Shown piece after piece: positions 45,659-60,443 of a DNA stretch of 64,000 nt (the first letter of the stretch is position 1; the number at the start of each line of letters is the position of its first letter). Below the pieces are notes generated by a model. That model worked only from the letters and a program-made list of their open reading frames with translations, was not told the DNA's origin and made no database searches. This DNA comes from Tolypeutes matacus. Its lineage: Eukaryota; Chordata; Mammalia; Cingulata; Chlamyphoridae. The DNA is taken from NCBI GenBank assembly GCA_026826555.1, contig JAKSZT010054567.1:651651-715650 (forward strand), read 5' to 3'. The translations under genes and the position numbers were made by a program.

Positions 45659-46440
45659 AAAGTCAACTGTCCTAGAAATATTTAAGAAGCAAAACGAAAA
45701 TATGGATAAAGGACTAAAAGAAATCTTGAAAACGATATATCAACCAAATGAGAATTTTAATAGAGAGAAATTACAAAAAGAAATCAAGCACAAAACTTTG
45801 GAGCTGTAAAATACAATAATCAAAATTTAAAAGTCAATAGGGGGTTCATGGCAGATTTGAGCAGGCAGAATAAATGATAACCAGATGTCAAGATTGAACA
45901 ATTGAAATTACCTACAGTAAGGAGAAAAAAAAGAGGAAAAATATAGAGCATAGAGGCCCAGTGAGTCAACAAAAAGCACAATGAGGTATCACTTAACACC
46001 TACTAGAATGGCCACTAATTAAACAAACAGAAAACTACAAGTGTTGGAGAGAATGTAGAGAAATGGGAACACTTATTAATGGCTGGTGGGACTGTAAAAT
46101 GATATAGCTGCTGTGGAAGACAGTTTGATTCCTCAGGAAGCACAAAACATAAGAAGGATCTTCCAGGACTTAGAACAAATGTACATTACTATTACAAGGT
46201 CTTAATAATAGGGGTTATTTGAGGAAAATTCACCTAATGCAAACTATGGACCATAGTCAATAGTAATATTTTAATATTCTTTCATTAATTGTAACAAAGT
46301 TACCACATAAATATTAAGTGTCAATAATAGGGGGATATAAGGTTTATGGGGTTTTTCTTTGTGATTATACTGAAAGTCATTGATTATACACTTTGGAGGG
46401 ACTATATGGTGTGTGAATAATTTTTTAAAAGAATAATTAA
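45659..46440 (+). mobile_element. Old L1 fragments
   Basis: Bases 45659-45960 resemble an old L1 ORF1 coiled-coil region (gatttgagcaggcagaataa). Bases 45965-46150 match the ORF2 C-terminal region (caagtgttggagagaatgta). Bases 46190-46430 match L1 3' UTR (gattatacactttggaggga). All are broken. Confidence 0.6.
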
Positions 46441-46504
46441 AAAACCTGTGTTATTGGGCATTCAAAGTATAGAAATGTAATTTGTGAGAACAACATAAAA
46501 GGGA

Positions 46505-47085
46505 ATGTCTTAGTTTGCCAAAAGGCTACCAATGCAAAGTACCAGCAATGTGCTGGCTTTTATAAAGGGGATTTATTTTGGGAAAAGCTTGCAGTTCCGA
46601 GGCCAAGAAATACCCAAATCAAAGTACCATCAGAGATACTTTCTCAACAAAGTCAGGTACTGGTGATCCTGGTGTTCTGTTACATGGCAATCAAGCATAT
46701 GCAGGGCTCATCTCCTCAGCCTTGAACTGCTCTTTCCGTGCCTTTGTGTTCTGTTGATTCTAGACTCTGGGACCTCTCTCTTCCTCTCAGGGTTTCTCTG
46801 TCTTTCTGCAGTTGTAGGTGAACCTGGAGTTCTCTCTCTCTCTCTCACATGGCAGGAACAAAATGGCAGCTTTCTTTTTCTGTGTGTGTCTTCCTCTGTG
46901 TCTCTGTTTATATAAGGACCAACAATAGGGCTGATACCCAACTGAGTCACACCTTACTGACGTATCCAATCAAAAGCAAACAAATCAAGTGATCTAATAA
47001 AGGTCTCTTAACAAAATCTAATGCAATCAAAGGGTCTGCTTCACACCCACAGGAAGGGATTAGTTCAAAATGTAATTTTTTTTTT
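46505..47085 (-). mobile_element. LTR-like repeat with TATA box
   Basis: On the minus strand a clear ccttatataaac TATA box (about 46918-46907) follows a U3-like region starting near the ttcctgtgggtgtgaagcag stretch at 47055. The left end begins gtcttagtttgccaaaaggc. A (TC)n tract occurs at about 46833-46848. Solo, no interior. Confidence 0.6.
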
Positions 47086-47089
47086 TTTG

Positions 47090-50000
47090 CTTCACCAAAT
47101 TCAAACTGTAAAGCGAGAAAGGAGGGGTATAGTGATTTTGTATGCTATTGAAGTTAAGTTGATGTCGATTCAAACTAGAATATTCTAGAATAAGTATGTT
47201 AAATGATAAACCTAAGAGAATTTCAAAGGAAAGTATTTTTAAAACACACAGAAAAGAAAATAAGAAGAGGATCAAAATGGTTCACTACAAAAGAACAACT
47301 ATACCACAAAAGGCAATAAAAGAAGAAATGAGGGGGAAAAAAAGTGTTTAAAAATTGACAAAATAGCTTAAGTATGTCTTGCCTTACTAGTAGTTACTTT
47401 AAGTATAAATGGCTTAATGTCTCCAAACAAAACACAGAGAATGGCAGATTGAATAAAAAGGCATGATCCAACTATATGCTGTTTACAAGACTTCATCTAA
47501 GATCCAAAGACAAGATGAAAGTGAATGGTCAGAGAAAAATATTCCATGCAAACAGTAAACAAAGTAAGCTGGGGAGAGACTATACTACTATACAAAATAT
47601 ACTGTAAGGTAAACCTACTAAAATAGACTAAGAATGACATTCTATATTGATAAAAGGGGCAACTCATCGAGAATATGTAACAATTTTATGCATATGGGGA
47701 CCCAAAAACAGAGTACCCAAAATAGATGAAGCAAATATGGAATGATAATAGTTCTAAAATAATAGAGACACAATATACCAATTACCAATATACCAAATAA
47801 TGGACATAATATCTAGACAGAAGATCAATAAAGAAACAAGGGGATAGGAACAACATAATAAATCAACCAGACCTAATATACATATTAAAACTTTACCTAA
47901 TAAAGAGAATATACACATTCTTCTCAAGTAAACAGGGATCACTACCCAGGATAAACCATACATTACATAATAAAACAAGTCTCAATTAATTTTAAATGAC
48001 TGAAATCAAGCAAAGTATCTCTAATCACAGTGTAATGAAGCTAGAAATAGTAAGAGAAGGAGAAGTGGATGTTTCAACATACTCTTATAAAACTAATAAG
48101 TAAAGAAGAAATCTCAAGAAAAATTAGAAATTGCACAAATGAAAGAAAATGAAACAAATTTGAAAATTTATGGGATGCAGAAAAAGCAGTGACCAGAGGG
48201 AAATATATAGCTCCAAATGTCTGCATTAGAAAAGAAACAAATCAATAACCTAACTTCACACCTTGAGACACTATAAAAAGGACAGCACATTACACCTAAA
48301 GAGAGCAGAAGGAAGGGAGTAATAAAATTTAGAGCACAGAAAAATGAAATACCTCCAGAAAAGAAAAAACAATGGAATCATTGAAACCAAAAGTTGGTTC
48401 TTGGAAAACATCAATAAAATTGACAAACCTTTAGCCAACTGACAAAGAAGAAAATAAAGGGAATGCAAATAACTAATATCAAAATAAAGCTGAGGACTTT
48501 AGATACAACCTTACAGAATAAAAGGGAATTTGAGAGAAAACCATTGTTCTCCTTTCTTAGCTTCTAAAACAAATACAACAAAATGGGTTGGCTTAAACTC
48601 TGGGAATTTATTGGCTTGTGGTTTTAAGACTAGGAGAAGTCCAAGATGGAGGCATCACCAAGGTTATGCTTTCTCCCCAAAGACCATGGCATTCTGGACT
48701 GGCTGCCAGTGATCCCTGGTGCTTGGCTTTTCCATTACATATATATGCACATGGCAGTGGCTTCTTTCTCTTCTGGGTTCCATTAACTACCTGCTTCTGA
48801 CTGCTCCTGCAGCTTCCCTTCATATACACCTTCCTTTCTGGATAAGGACTTTGGCCATATTCTACTAAGGCACACCATCACTTAGTTCTGGCACATTTTG
48901 GCTAACAACATCTTCAAAGGTCCCATTTTCTAATGGGTTCACACCCACAGAAACAGAGATTGGGACCTGAACATGCCTTTTGAGGGAGACATGATTCAAT
49001 CCTCAACAACTATGAACAACTATATGTAAACATTAGATAACTAAGTAAATGGAAAGTTCCCAGAATAACACAAACTATCTAAACTGACTAAAGAAGAAGT
49101 AGAAAATCTCAATAGACAAGTATATGTTAGAGATATTGCAGGTTCCATTCCAGACCACAGCAATAAAGCAAATATTGCAATAAAGTAAGTTACAGGGTAA
49201 TTTTTTGGTTTCCCACCGTATACAAAAGTTAAGCTAGAAAAGGCAATTATAAAATTTTTCTGTAAGGTAAGGGCCCTCGAATAGCCAGAAACATTTTAAA
49301 AAACAAGAACAAAGTTGGAAGAGTCTTACTTTCTGACATTAAAGCATATTATTAGCTACAGTGGTACAAAGAGCAGGTATGGACATAAAGACAGACAGAC
49401 TGACCAATGGGACCAAACTGAGAACTCAGAAATAGACACTCACATTTACAGTCAAGTGATTTTTGACAAGGCTGTCTAGCCCTCCTAGCTGGGCCAGAAT
49501 AGTCTTTTCAACAAATGGTCCTGGGAAAACTGGATATCCATATTCAAAAGAAAGAAAGAGGACCCCTAATTCATACTTTATACAAAAATTAACACAAAAA
49601 TAGATCAAGGACCTAAATACAAAAGTGGCAACCATAAAACTCCTAGTAATAAATGTGGGAAAACTTCTTCAAGATCTCGTGGTAGGTGGTGGTTTCTTAA
49701 ACCTTACACCCAAAGTACGAGCAACAAAAGAAAAAAAATAGATAAATGAGACCTTCTCAAAATTAAACAATTTTGCCCTTCAAAGGACTTTGTCAAAAGG
49801 GTAAAATGGCAGCCAAAGCAATGGGTGAAAATGTCTGGCAATTACATATCCGATAAGGGTTTAATATCCCTGATATATAAAGAGATACTACAAATGACCC
49901 AATTTAAAAATGGGAAAAAAGACTTGAACAGACAACCATCCGAAAAAGAAATCTGAATGGCAAAAAATCACATGAAAAAATGTTCACTATTACTACTGAT

Positions 50001-51115
50001 TAGGGAAATGCAAATGAAATCTACAATGTGATATCATTTCACACCTGTTATTATGGTCACTATTAAAAAGTTGGAAACTACAAGTATTGGAGAGCATGTT
50101 GAGAGATAGGAACACTTAGTCCCTGTTGGTGGGAATGTAGAATGGTACAGCCATAGCAGAGGACTGTTTGGTAGTTCCTATGGAAGTTGAATTCAGACTT
50201 GCCATGTGACCCGGCAATACCATTACTAGGTGTATTCCCAAAAGAACTGAGAACAGTGACACGAGTAAATATCTGCACACCAAAGTTCACAGCAGCATTA
50301 TTCACAATTGCCAAAAGATGGAAACAACCCAGGTGTTCTTCAACTAATGAAAAAATAAACAAACTGTGGTATATATACACAATGGAATATCATTCAGCTA
50401 TAAGAAGAAATGCAGTTATGAAGCATATGACACCATGGTTGAACCTGGAGGACATTATGTTAAATGTAGCAAGCCAGACACAAAAGGGGAAATGCTGTCT
50501 GTCTGTACTAGTATGAGCTAAATACATTGTGTTAACTCATGGAGTTAATAACTAGAATATAGGTCACCAGATTATACAATGAGGTAGAGAGTGAAAAGGT
50601 TGAGGGTTAATCTGTGCAGAATTGGTAAAAAAAGGTTGTTTGGAAATGCATAGCAATGTGTGAAAGCACTTCATAGTGTTTGTAATTAGCTGAGCTATTA
50701 TATGGGTATGACAGTGGTTAAAAGGGAAAGTCTAAGGACATGTATATTACTAGAAGGAAAGCTAAAAAATGTAACATAGGACTGTATAACATAGTGAAAC
50801 CTCACGTGAAATACGAATATGGGTAATATTGCATACATAAGACTGATTGTACAAAATATAAATACAAATAAACTAGAAATATGGAAACAAATAACAGCTA
50901 TGTACAGCAGGGGAAGCATAGAGAGACTGAGAGATCATGAGTTCTTTTTCTTTGTCTGGGTTTTTAAATTATTATTGGAATAATGAAAATGCTTTAATAA
51001 TGACTGAAATGATCAATACATAAGGATGTGAATATACCAAACACTACTGTTGTACACTTTGAATGGATTTGTGCTTTATTAAATTGTATCGGTAATAGTG
51101 ATTTGTGAAAAAAAA
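47090..51115 (+). mobile_element. L1 remnants, plus strand
   Basis: An old ORF2 endonuclease region (47270-48540) is followed, after an LTR-like insert (48545-49015), by an ORF2 C-terminal portion (about 49230-50515, with TARVNICTPKFTAALFTIAK-type blocks at 50187-50516) and a type-2 3' UTR (50515-51105) ending in poly(A). More than one insertion may be combined here. Confidence 0.65.
48545..49015 (-). mobile_element. LTR-like repeat (MaLR/ERVL-like)
   Basis: Colinear with 33160-33640 (gggttggcttaaactctggg, ctttctccccaaagaccatg, gggttcacacccacagaaac). It interrupts old L1 sequence. Confidence 0.65.
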
Positions 51116-52255
51116 AAAAAGAAGATATACAAATGGCAAAGAAATACATGAAAAAATGTTCAACATTACTGGCTATTAGGGAAAAGCAAATCAAACCTTC
51201 AATAAGATATCGTTTGACACCTCCAAGAATGGCCACTGTTAAAAAAATAGATAACTACAAGCCCTGGAGAGGATATGGAAAGATTAAAAAACTCATTCAC
51301 TGTTGGTGGGAATGTAGAATGGTACAGCCACTGTGGAAGTGTGTGTGGTGATTCCTAAGGAAGTTAGACACGGCAATATACCCAAAAGATCTGAGAGCAG
51401 TGACATGAACAGACATCTGCACACCAATGTTCACAGTGATATTATTCACAACTGCCAAAAGATGGTAACAACCTAGGCATCCATCAACTGACAAATGGAT
51501 AAATAAACTGTGGAATATATACACAATGGAATTTCATTCAGCTGTAAGCAGAAATGAAGTCATGAAGCATATGACAACATGGATGAACCTGGAGGGCATT
51601 TTGTTGAATGAATCAAGCCAGGCACAAAAAGACAAGTATTTTAAGATTTCTCTATTATTAACTAAAAATGCTAAGCAAACTCATGGAGTTAATAGCTAGA
51701 AATAAGTCACCAGAGAAAAGAATGTGGTTAGAGAATGGAAAGCTGAGGTTTAATTTGTGCAGAATTGGTAAAAAGTTATTTGTAAATGTTTGGAAATGAA
51801 TAGAAATCTGAAAGCTCATCATAAGATTTTCAATTAGTAGCACTAACAAATGGATATGATTGGGTTTTCTTTCTTTTTTTTTCAGAGTAATAAAAATGCT
51901 CTAATATTGATTGATGAATCCACAACTGTGTGATTATATCAAATGCCACTGATTGTATACTATAGATAAACTGTATGGTTTATGAACAAAAAAATAATAG
52001 GGATGGCTGGGAGAAAATATACCAAATGTAAGATATGGACTGTAGTTGATAGCAATACTTTAACAATGCTTTTTCATGGTTTGTAACAAATGTTTCACTG
52101 CAATGCAAGATGTTTGTGGAGGGATGATGTATGGGCACCCTGTATGATGTTATGCATGTTCGTTTTGTAAGTTCACAACATTTACTTTACACTTATTGTT
52201 TATGTATGTTCATGAATGAATGATACACTTCAATAAAATATTTTAAAGATGAAAA
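51116..52255 (+). mobile_element. 5'-truncated L1
   Basis: It starts within the ORF2 C-terminal domain (MAKKYMKKCSTLLAIREKQI at 51133) immediately after the poly(A) of the previous L1. Its 3' UTR (51650-52250) ends in a type-3-like module (tgttatgcatgttcgttttg, then cttcaataaaatattttaaa). Confidence 0.75.
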
Positions 52256-52919
52256 CTAAATTTCAGCTGTCTGTTTTTGCAGAAATGGTAAAGACAATCC
52301 TCAAATTCATGTAGAATGGCAAGAGGGCCCAAATAGGCAAAACAGTGTTGAAAAGAAACACAAATTTCAAGAACTCACACATCCAGATTTCAAAACTTAC
52401 AACAAAGATACAGTAATGAAAGCAGTGTAATGTTATCATAAGGATACATATATAGAACAATGGAATACAATTCACAGACCAGAAATAAATCCTTACATTT
52501 ATGGCCAATTCATTTTCAACAAGCGTGGCGAGTCTACTCAATGTAGAAAGAATAGTTTTTTTTCAACAAATGGTGCTGGGGAAAGAGCACATCTACATGC
52601 AAAAGAATGTTATTGGACCTCTCATCATACCGTTTCCAAAAATGACTGAGTCATATCAATGACATAAGTATAAGATCTAAAACTAGAAGAAAACATACGG
52701 GAAAAAGATCCTAACATTGGATCTGGTAATGCAATCTTATATGTGATACCAAAATCATAAGCAACGAAAGAAAAAAAATAGGTAAATTGTACTTCATTAA
52801 ATTTTTAAAATTTTGTGTACAGTATCAAGAAAGTGAAAAATAAAAGCTATAGAGTGGGAGAAAATAGTTGCAAATCATGTACCCTATAAAGGTCTAGTAA
52901 CTAGATTATACTAGGAAAA
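52256..52919 (+). mobile_element. Old L1 ORF2 fragment
   Basis: Matches the ORF2 thumb and C-terminal region of older mammalian L1s (tcaacaaatggtgctgggga, then ggtctagtaactagattata). Heavily mutated. Confidence 0.7.
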
Positions 52920-53375
52920 AAAGGTGTTGAGTGTTAAATTAAATCCATTCTTATGGGTGTGAACCCACTGTAAAGAGGAAACTTTCCTTCAGTTAAGCTG
53001 TGGCCTAAAAAAATCAGGTTGGGTGTTAATTCTATTACTGGAGTCCTTTAGGAGGAGAATGAAATTCAGACAGACACACACACACACATAGAAAGCCAGA
53101 GCAGCCGGAAGCAGGAAGTCAATGGAACCTGGAGAAGAAAGGAGAAGCCAGGAGAGGCAGCCATATGTATTGCCATGTGATAGAATACTAAAAGACAAGG
53201 ATCACCAGCAGCTAGCCTGAGAATACCACAATATCCTAGGAGAAAGCATCACCTGGATGACACCTTAATTTTGGACTTCTCCTAGGCACAAAACTGTAAG
53301 CCAGTAAATTTCCACTGATCAAGACAACCTATTGCATGGTATTGGTTCTGGAAGCAAGGAAACTAAAACAAGTGT
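52920..53375 (+). mobile_element. LTR-like repeat (MaLR/ERVL-like)
   Basis: The 3' part has the typical cagtaaatttccactgatca and tattgcatggtattggttct sequences of mammalian ERVL/MaLR LTR ends. The 5' part has cttatgggtgtgaaccca, which mirrors the 48545 and 33160 copies. It contains (CA)n at 53069-53089. Confidence 0.65.
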
Positions 53376-53434
53376 CATTCTCAGAAAAACTGTCACGTGA
53401 CTTTGCACTGTTCACACCTGCTTCACTTATTCAC

Positions 53435-53524
53435 CTGAATGTTGTCTTAATACTTCTTCAACAATGCATGGCTCTTCTTCCTTCTCCAGCCTGAAAATGA
53501 CATCTGGCTTGATGAGTTGATAGC
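53435..53524 (-). CDS. KRAB-B exon of the zinc-finger gene
   Basis: This 90-bp exon was found by reading the minus strand between the two longer exons. The acceptor is ctcataaacag just before 53524 and the donor is GTGAAT just after 53435. It is phase 1 at both ends. It encodes GYQLIKPDVIFRLEKEEEPC followed by IVEEVLRQHS. The KPDVIFRLE core is the KRAB-B signature, which supports TRIM28 recruitment in the family. Phases agree with KRAB-A upstream and the finger exon downstream, so all three join in frame. Confidence 0.92.
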
Positions 53525-53768
53525 CTGTTTATGAGAAGAAATATGACTTGGATATTGATGGGGACAAAGAGCCATTATAGAATTAAGGTTGAGTATGGAG
53601 AATTTCAGGGCTTCTGATGAAAGAGGAAAGTTTGGTTTCTAGGGATGTAAAATAAAGTTTTCTGCATAGTGCAATGATTCTTGAAGCATATACTATCATG
53701 TGATCAGGACAATAAGAATCTTAATCCCTTGAGACTGTACTTATTGATATTTAAAAGACTAGCATTCA

Positions 53769-54715
<947 letters not shown>

Positions 54716-57665
54716 TGACAAAATGGCCTCTTCAACAAATGGCGCTTGGAGAACTGGATATCCAAAAGAATGAGAGAGGAATAACTTCTCACACCCTATA
54801 CAAAAATTAACTCAAGATGGATCAAAGATATAAACACAAGAGCCAAGACCATAAAGCTCCTAGAAGATAATGTAGGGAAGGCTCTACAAGATCTTGTAAT
54901 AGGAAATGGTTTCATAAACTTTACATTCAAAGTGTGAGAAATGAAAGAAAAAATAGATAAGTGGGACCTCCTCAAAATTAAAACCTTGTGTACTTCAAAT
55001 GAGTTTGTCAAGAAAGTGAAAAGGTAGCCTATTCAATGGGAGAAAACAGGAATGGAATGTGAAGGTGAGCAGTGTGGGGGGTTGGGTTGGACTATCCATG
55101 GAACTGATGGGAAGGTTGGAGGAAGGAACAGGTGAGCTCTGGGAATTTGTAGGTCAGTGGTTAAAATTACAATGGTGAGAATGTTCTTTTGGCAAATATG
55201 GCAGGGAAGGGTTTCAAGTATAGGTTATCGGGTGTGAGGGGATATATGCACCTGAGGCATGCTTCTATGGAATATATAAGTGTTCATCTTGTCATAGTGT
55301 GTTAATCTCAGTGGGTGGAGATCCACACAATAAACAAGAAAATATTAAACTCCCATCCTGGAGAGTCCTGCTATGTTCTCAGTTAAAGGGACAAGAATCC
55401 CTCGAGAACATAGGTAGTGTCTAATAAAAGAAAACAGGCCAATATGTCAAGCCCTCAATATTATTGCAATTAACTATGAATCTTATTCTTCAAAAATCGA
55501 AACTTAGTGGTTACCATAGGTTTCAAGGGGAGGGGGAGGGAAGAATAGAATTGATGGAACATAGGGCAGTTTTACGGCATTAGAATTGTTCTGTATGATC
55601 TTTCAATAATGGAGACAGGTCATTTTAAATTTCGTCAAAACCTATAAAGTGTACAATCCAAATGTCAACCATAATGTAAACCATTGACCACGGTTAGAAT
55701 CAATGCTTCAATATTTGTACATCAATTGTAACAAATGAACCATTCTTATGTAAAATGTTATTAATAGGGGAGAGTGGAAAAGGGGAGGGTGCGGAGTATA
55801 TGGGAATATCCTATATTTTCTATATGACTTTTCTGTAACCTAAAGCTTCTTTGAAGATAAAATGAAAAAAAAAATAAGACACTGGCGGAATATACCGAAG
55901 AAAATGTCACTGTACATACAAAACAACAGATCTTACAGTGATGAAAGACACAATGTCTAAAAATACTTGTATTATTTTAAATTTTGCTTTTGTATTTTAT
56001 TTATTATTTTTAAAACTATTATTATGATTTCATTTTCTTATTAATTTTATTTGGTTATTTTGTTGGCTTCATTTTTGGAGAGGTTTTGGATCACAGAAGG
56101 ATCACAACTGTGGCAGGAGAGGATAACTGGTGTGGGGTGTCAGGGATGGGGGACATATAGGGAGGGGTGCACCTGGGGCATGCTTCTAAGGCATATGAAT
56201 ATGTTCAAGTGTTCATGGGGTGCTGCCTCAGTGTGTGGAGACCCACACAATAACTGAAAGAATATTGAATTCTCATCCTGGGGAGTTCTGCTACATTCTC
56301 TAATAGGAGGGCCAGAAACCCCTGAGTACAAAGGCTGTGCCTAGTGAAGGGAGACATACCATTATACCAGGACCTTGATATTGATGATTGTACTTATGAG
56401 CCATTTCTTGTGAAATTGAAACTTAGCCTAGTAGTATGTATTGCCTGAGTTACCTCCTGAAATCCTCCTTTTTACTCAGATGTGGCCTCTCTCTAAGCCA
56501 AACTCAGCATATACATGCACTACCAGTGTGGGACATAACCCCCAGGAATGAGCCTCCCTGGCATGGAGGGATTATTACCAAGCACCAAATAGCAATGCAT
56601 CTGGAAAGAGACCTTGACCAAAAGGGGGAAATATTGAATACCAATTTTTATAGCTAAGAGATTTCAAATTGAGTTGGGAGGTCATTCCAAAGGTTATGCT
56701 TATCACAGCAGGATTTATAGACTGCCACAGTAAACAATACCTCAAATAGCAGGGCTCCTGAGGGCTCTAGAGATATCCAGAAACTAGAAGCAGGGCAGAC
56801 AAGTTCTGGAATTCAGCATGCTGTCAGGGGGCCTTACTTTGGAATTTATGCTCCCCAGTGTAAGAGTTAGACTCATTTACAGTTTCCCTACATATGGCTC
56901 TTCTGACTTTTTTTTATTTGACCCTGTAATTAGCACTCTACTTGTTAATATATGTCCCAGAGACCTAAATCTTAGGTCCGTTCATGTGCCAGTTGAGCCA
57001 TGAAGCTCAGCACAGTTGCAACACCTACTCTACAGTTCATTGGATTCACCCAGGACAACTAACAAGAAGATGATGATGGACAATGTCCATCCCAAGGAGT
57101 GACTGCAACTGAAAGCAAGATAGTTACATCCATTTGCCACATGGGATCTAAGGCCCCTCTAAATTAGAAACAGAGTGGGCATCACCATCCCCAAATCCTC
57201 AAAACTGGGGAATGACCAATGGACTAAAGTAGACTAATTATTGTTCTATAATAGACTTATTATTTTAGCAATGGAAGAACTCTTATCATTGATTTAAAGG
57301 CAGTGGCCAACAGAGGTTCTGAGGGGAGGGAGAGTGAAGAATAGGAATAATATGGGGGAATTTTGGGGACATTGGAATTGTCTTACATGACATTGCAAAG
57401 ACGGATACAGGTCATTATAAATTTTGTCTTAGCCTACAAAATTGTGTGGGGCAGAGTGTAAACTATAATGTAAACTATACTCCATAGTTAGTAGCAAAGC
57501 TTCAATATGTGTTCATCAATTATAACAAATGTGCCACACTAATGAAGGTTGTTGTTAATGTGGGAAAGTGTGAGAGAGGGAGGGGGTGGGGCATATGAGA
57601 ATGCCCTATATTTTTCATGTAACAGTTATGTAATCTAAAGCTTCAAGAATAAAAAAATAAAAAAC
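54716..57665 (+). mobile_element. L1 fragment with full two-module 3' UTR
   Basis: An ORF2 C-terminal segment (54716-55045, ending at caatgggagaaaa) jumps directly to the 3' UTR. Unit A spans about 55050-55870 and ends in ctaaagcttctttgaagata plus A run. A linker with poly-A/T follows, then unit B (about 56090-57660) ending in tctaaagcttcaagaataaa. Unit B carries about 700 bp more in its middle than unit A. The end of the ORF2 coding region is deleted. Confidence 0.8.
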
Positions 57666-59022
57666 TACAAAATAAAAAATAAAATGAAAAAATTTTTTGA
57701 ATTCTGTCTTACATCCCTGTGAGATCTGTTATCTTTTATGTACAGTGACAATTTCTTCAGTATGTTCCAATAGTGTCTTATTTTTTTTCCCACTTTATTA
57801 TCAAAGAAGTTTTAGGGTACAGAAAAGTCCCATAGAAAATCTAGGGGATTCTCATATACCTCACCCCCTCCCCTTCTCACATTTTTCCCTATTAATAAAA
57901 TCTTAAATGAGTATGGTACATTTGTAACAATTGATGAATAAATATTGAAGCATTGCCACTAACCATGGTCAATGGTTTACATTATGGTTCACATTTTGTA
58001 CCGTATACTTTTATAGGTTCTTAACAAAATGCATAATGGACTGTATCTGTCATTGCAAGATCATGCAGAACAATTCCAATGCCCAAAAATGCCTCATTCT
58101 CTATCCATTCTTCCCTCCTCCTCCCATTGGAACCCACAGTAACCACTAGATTGCAATTTTTGAAGAATAAGGTTCATAGTTACATGCATTAATATTGAGG
58201 ACTTGACATATTGGTCCGTCTTCTCTTATTAGGCACTGCCTGTGTTCTAGAGAGATTGTTGTCCTTCAAATTGAGAACACAGAGGGACAGCCCAGGATGG
58301 TAGTTTAATATTTTCTTACATATTGTGTTGGTCTCCACCCACTGAGATAACACACTCTGACAAGATGAACACTTTCATATTCCATAGAAGCATGCCCCAG
58401 GTGCACCCTCTCCCACATACCTCCAAACCCCGATGCCCTGCACCAAAAACCCTCCCTTGCTGTATTTGATAAAAGACATTCCTAACATTGTTGTTTTAGT
58501 CACAGACCTAAACATCTCTTGAGTTCACCCCTTCTTTCCTCCAGCCCTCCCCCCAGTTCCATGGACAGTCCAACCCACCCCCTCTCAACCTGCTCATCTT
58601 CATATCCCAGAACCATCAACCCCACTCACATCCCTGTACCACTATCACCCCCATCCACTGCCAAACAACACCTTCCACTTTATCATAGGTTTTGCCATAT
58701 TGAACATCGGCTAACCACACTCTATTCCCTTTTTGCCTCCTGATAACTTATCTTTCAGTCTCTTGCTCTGTGAGTCTGCTTAATATGCTTAAGTCTTATC
58801 AGTGAGATCATGTAATATTTGCCTTTTAGTGACTGACTTACTTCACTCAACATAAGGTCTTCAAGATTCATCCACATTGGCCTTTGTGTTACTACTTCAT
58901 TCCTTTTTTTTTTTTAACAGCTGAGTAATATTACATTATATGTATATACCACAATTTGCTTATCCATTCATCTATTGATGGACACTTGGGTTGCTTTCAA
59001 CTTTTGCCAATAATAAATAATG

Positions 59023-59296
59023 TGGGGAAATGGCTGTGGCTCAATTGGCTGGGCTCCCGTTTACCATATGGGAGGCCCTGGGTTCCATCCCTGGGGCCTC
59101 CTGGTGAAGGAGCTCCGGCTCAGCGTGGTAAGCTCAGGGCCCGCACGGCACGGTGAGCTGGCACAGCAAGACGACGCGAAAGAGAGAGACAGGCAGACAC
59201 AGAAAGGCACACAGCAGATGGACACAGCAAGTGCAAGCAGCAAGGGGGGGATAAATAAATAAGTAAAAATAAATTAATTTTAAAAAAAATCTTAAA
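59023..59296 (+). mobile_element. DAS SINE (long monomer variant)
   Basis: A forward SINE with a B box (gggttccatccc) and an extended body containing acagcaagacgacgcgaaag and gcacacagcagatggacaca before cagcaaggggggg and the tail. The target duplication is approximately aataaataatg on the left and aaaataaaatg on the right. The body combines features of the monomeric and dimeric copies. Confidence 0.9.
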
Positions 59297-60443
59297 AAAA
59301 TAAAATGCAGCTATGAACACTGGTGTGAATAGTTTGTGTCCCTGCTTTCTATTCTTCTGAGTATATGCCCAGCTTCCTGAGGAACTGCCAAACCATCCTC
59401 CACAATGCCTGCACCTTTCTGCATTGTCACCAGTACTGGATAAGGGTTCCCTTTCCTCCACATCCTCTCCAACACTTGTACTTCTGTTTTTTTAATAGAC
59501 ACCACTCTAATAGGTGTAAGATGATATCTCATTGTAGTTTTGGTTAGCATTTCCCTAATGGCTAGTCATATTGAACATCTTTTCATGTACTTTTTAGTCA
59601 TTTGTATTTCCTCTAGAAAAGTACCTATTCAAATCTCTTGCCCATTTTAAAAATGGATTGACGTCTTTATTTTGAGGTGTAGAATTTCTTTATATATGGT
59701 GGATTTTAGGCCCTTAACAGATAAATAATTCCCAAATATTTTCTCCCATTGAGTAGACTGCTGTTGCACTTTTTTGAGAAATTCCTTTGAAGCGCACAAG
59801 TTTTCAATTTTAAGGAGGTTCCACTTATCTATTTTTTCTTTCATCATTCACGTTTTGAGTGTAAAGTTTATGAAACCATTTCCTATTACAAGATCTCGTA
59901 GATGCTTCCCTACATTATCTTCTAGGAGCATTATGGTCTTGGCTATTATATTTAGATCTTTGATTCATCTTGAGTTAATTTTTGTATAGGGCATGAGATG
60001 GTGATCCTCTCTCATTCTTTTGGCTATGGATATCCAGTTCTCCAAGCATCATTTGTTGAAGAGGCCATTCTGTCCAGGTTGAGTGGGCTTGGTGACCTTG
60101 TTGATTATCAGTTGACCGTATATGGGAAGATCTATATCAGAATTCTCAATTTGGGTCCATCCATCACTACGCCTATCCTTGAGACAATACCATGCAGTTT
60201 TGACCACTGTAGTTTTGTAGGATGCTTTAAAGTCAGGTAGTGATTCCTCCAATTTTGTTTTACCTTTTCAATATGTTTTTGCTATTTAGGGCCCCTTACC
60301 CTTCCAAGTAAATTTCATAGTTAGCTTTGCAAATTCAGTAAAATATGTGTTGTAATTTTTATTAGGATTGTAATAAATCTGTTGGGTAAGACAGACATCT
60401 TAATGATGTTTAATCTTCCAATCCATGAACACGGAATATTCTT

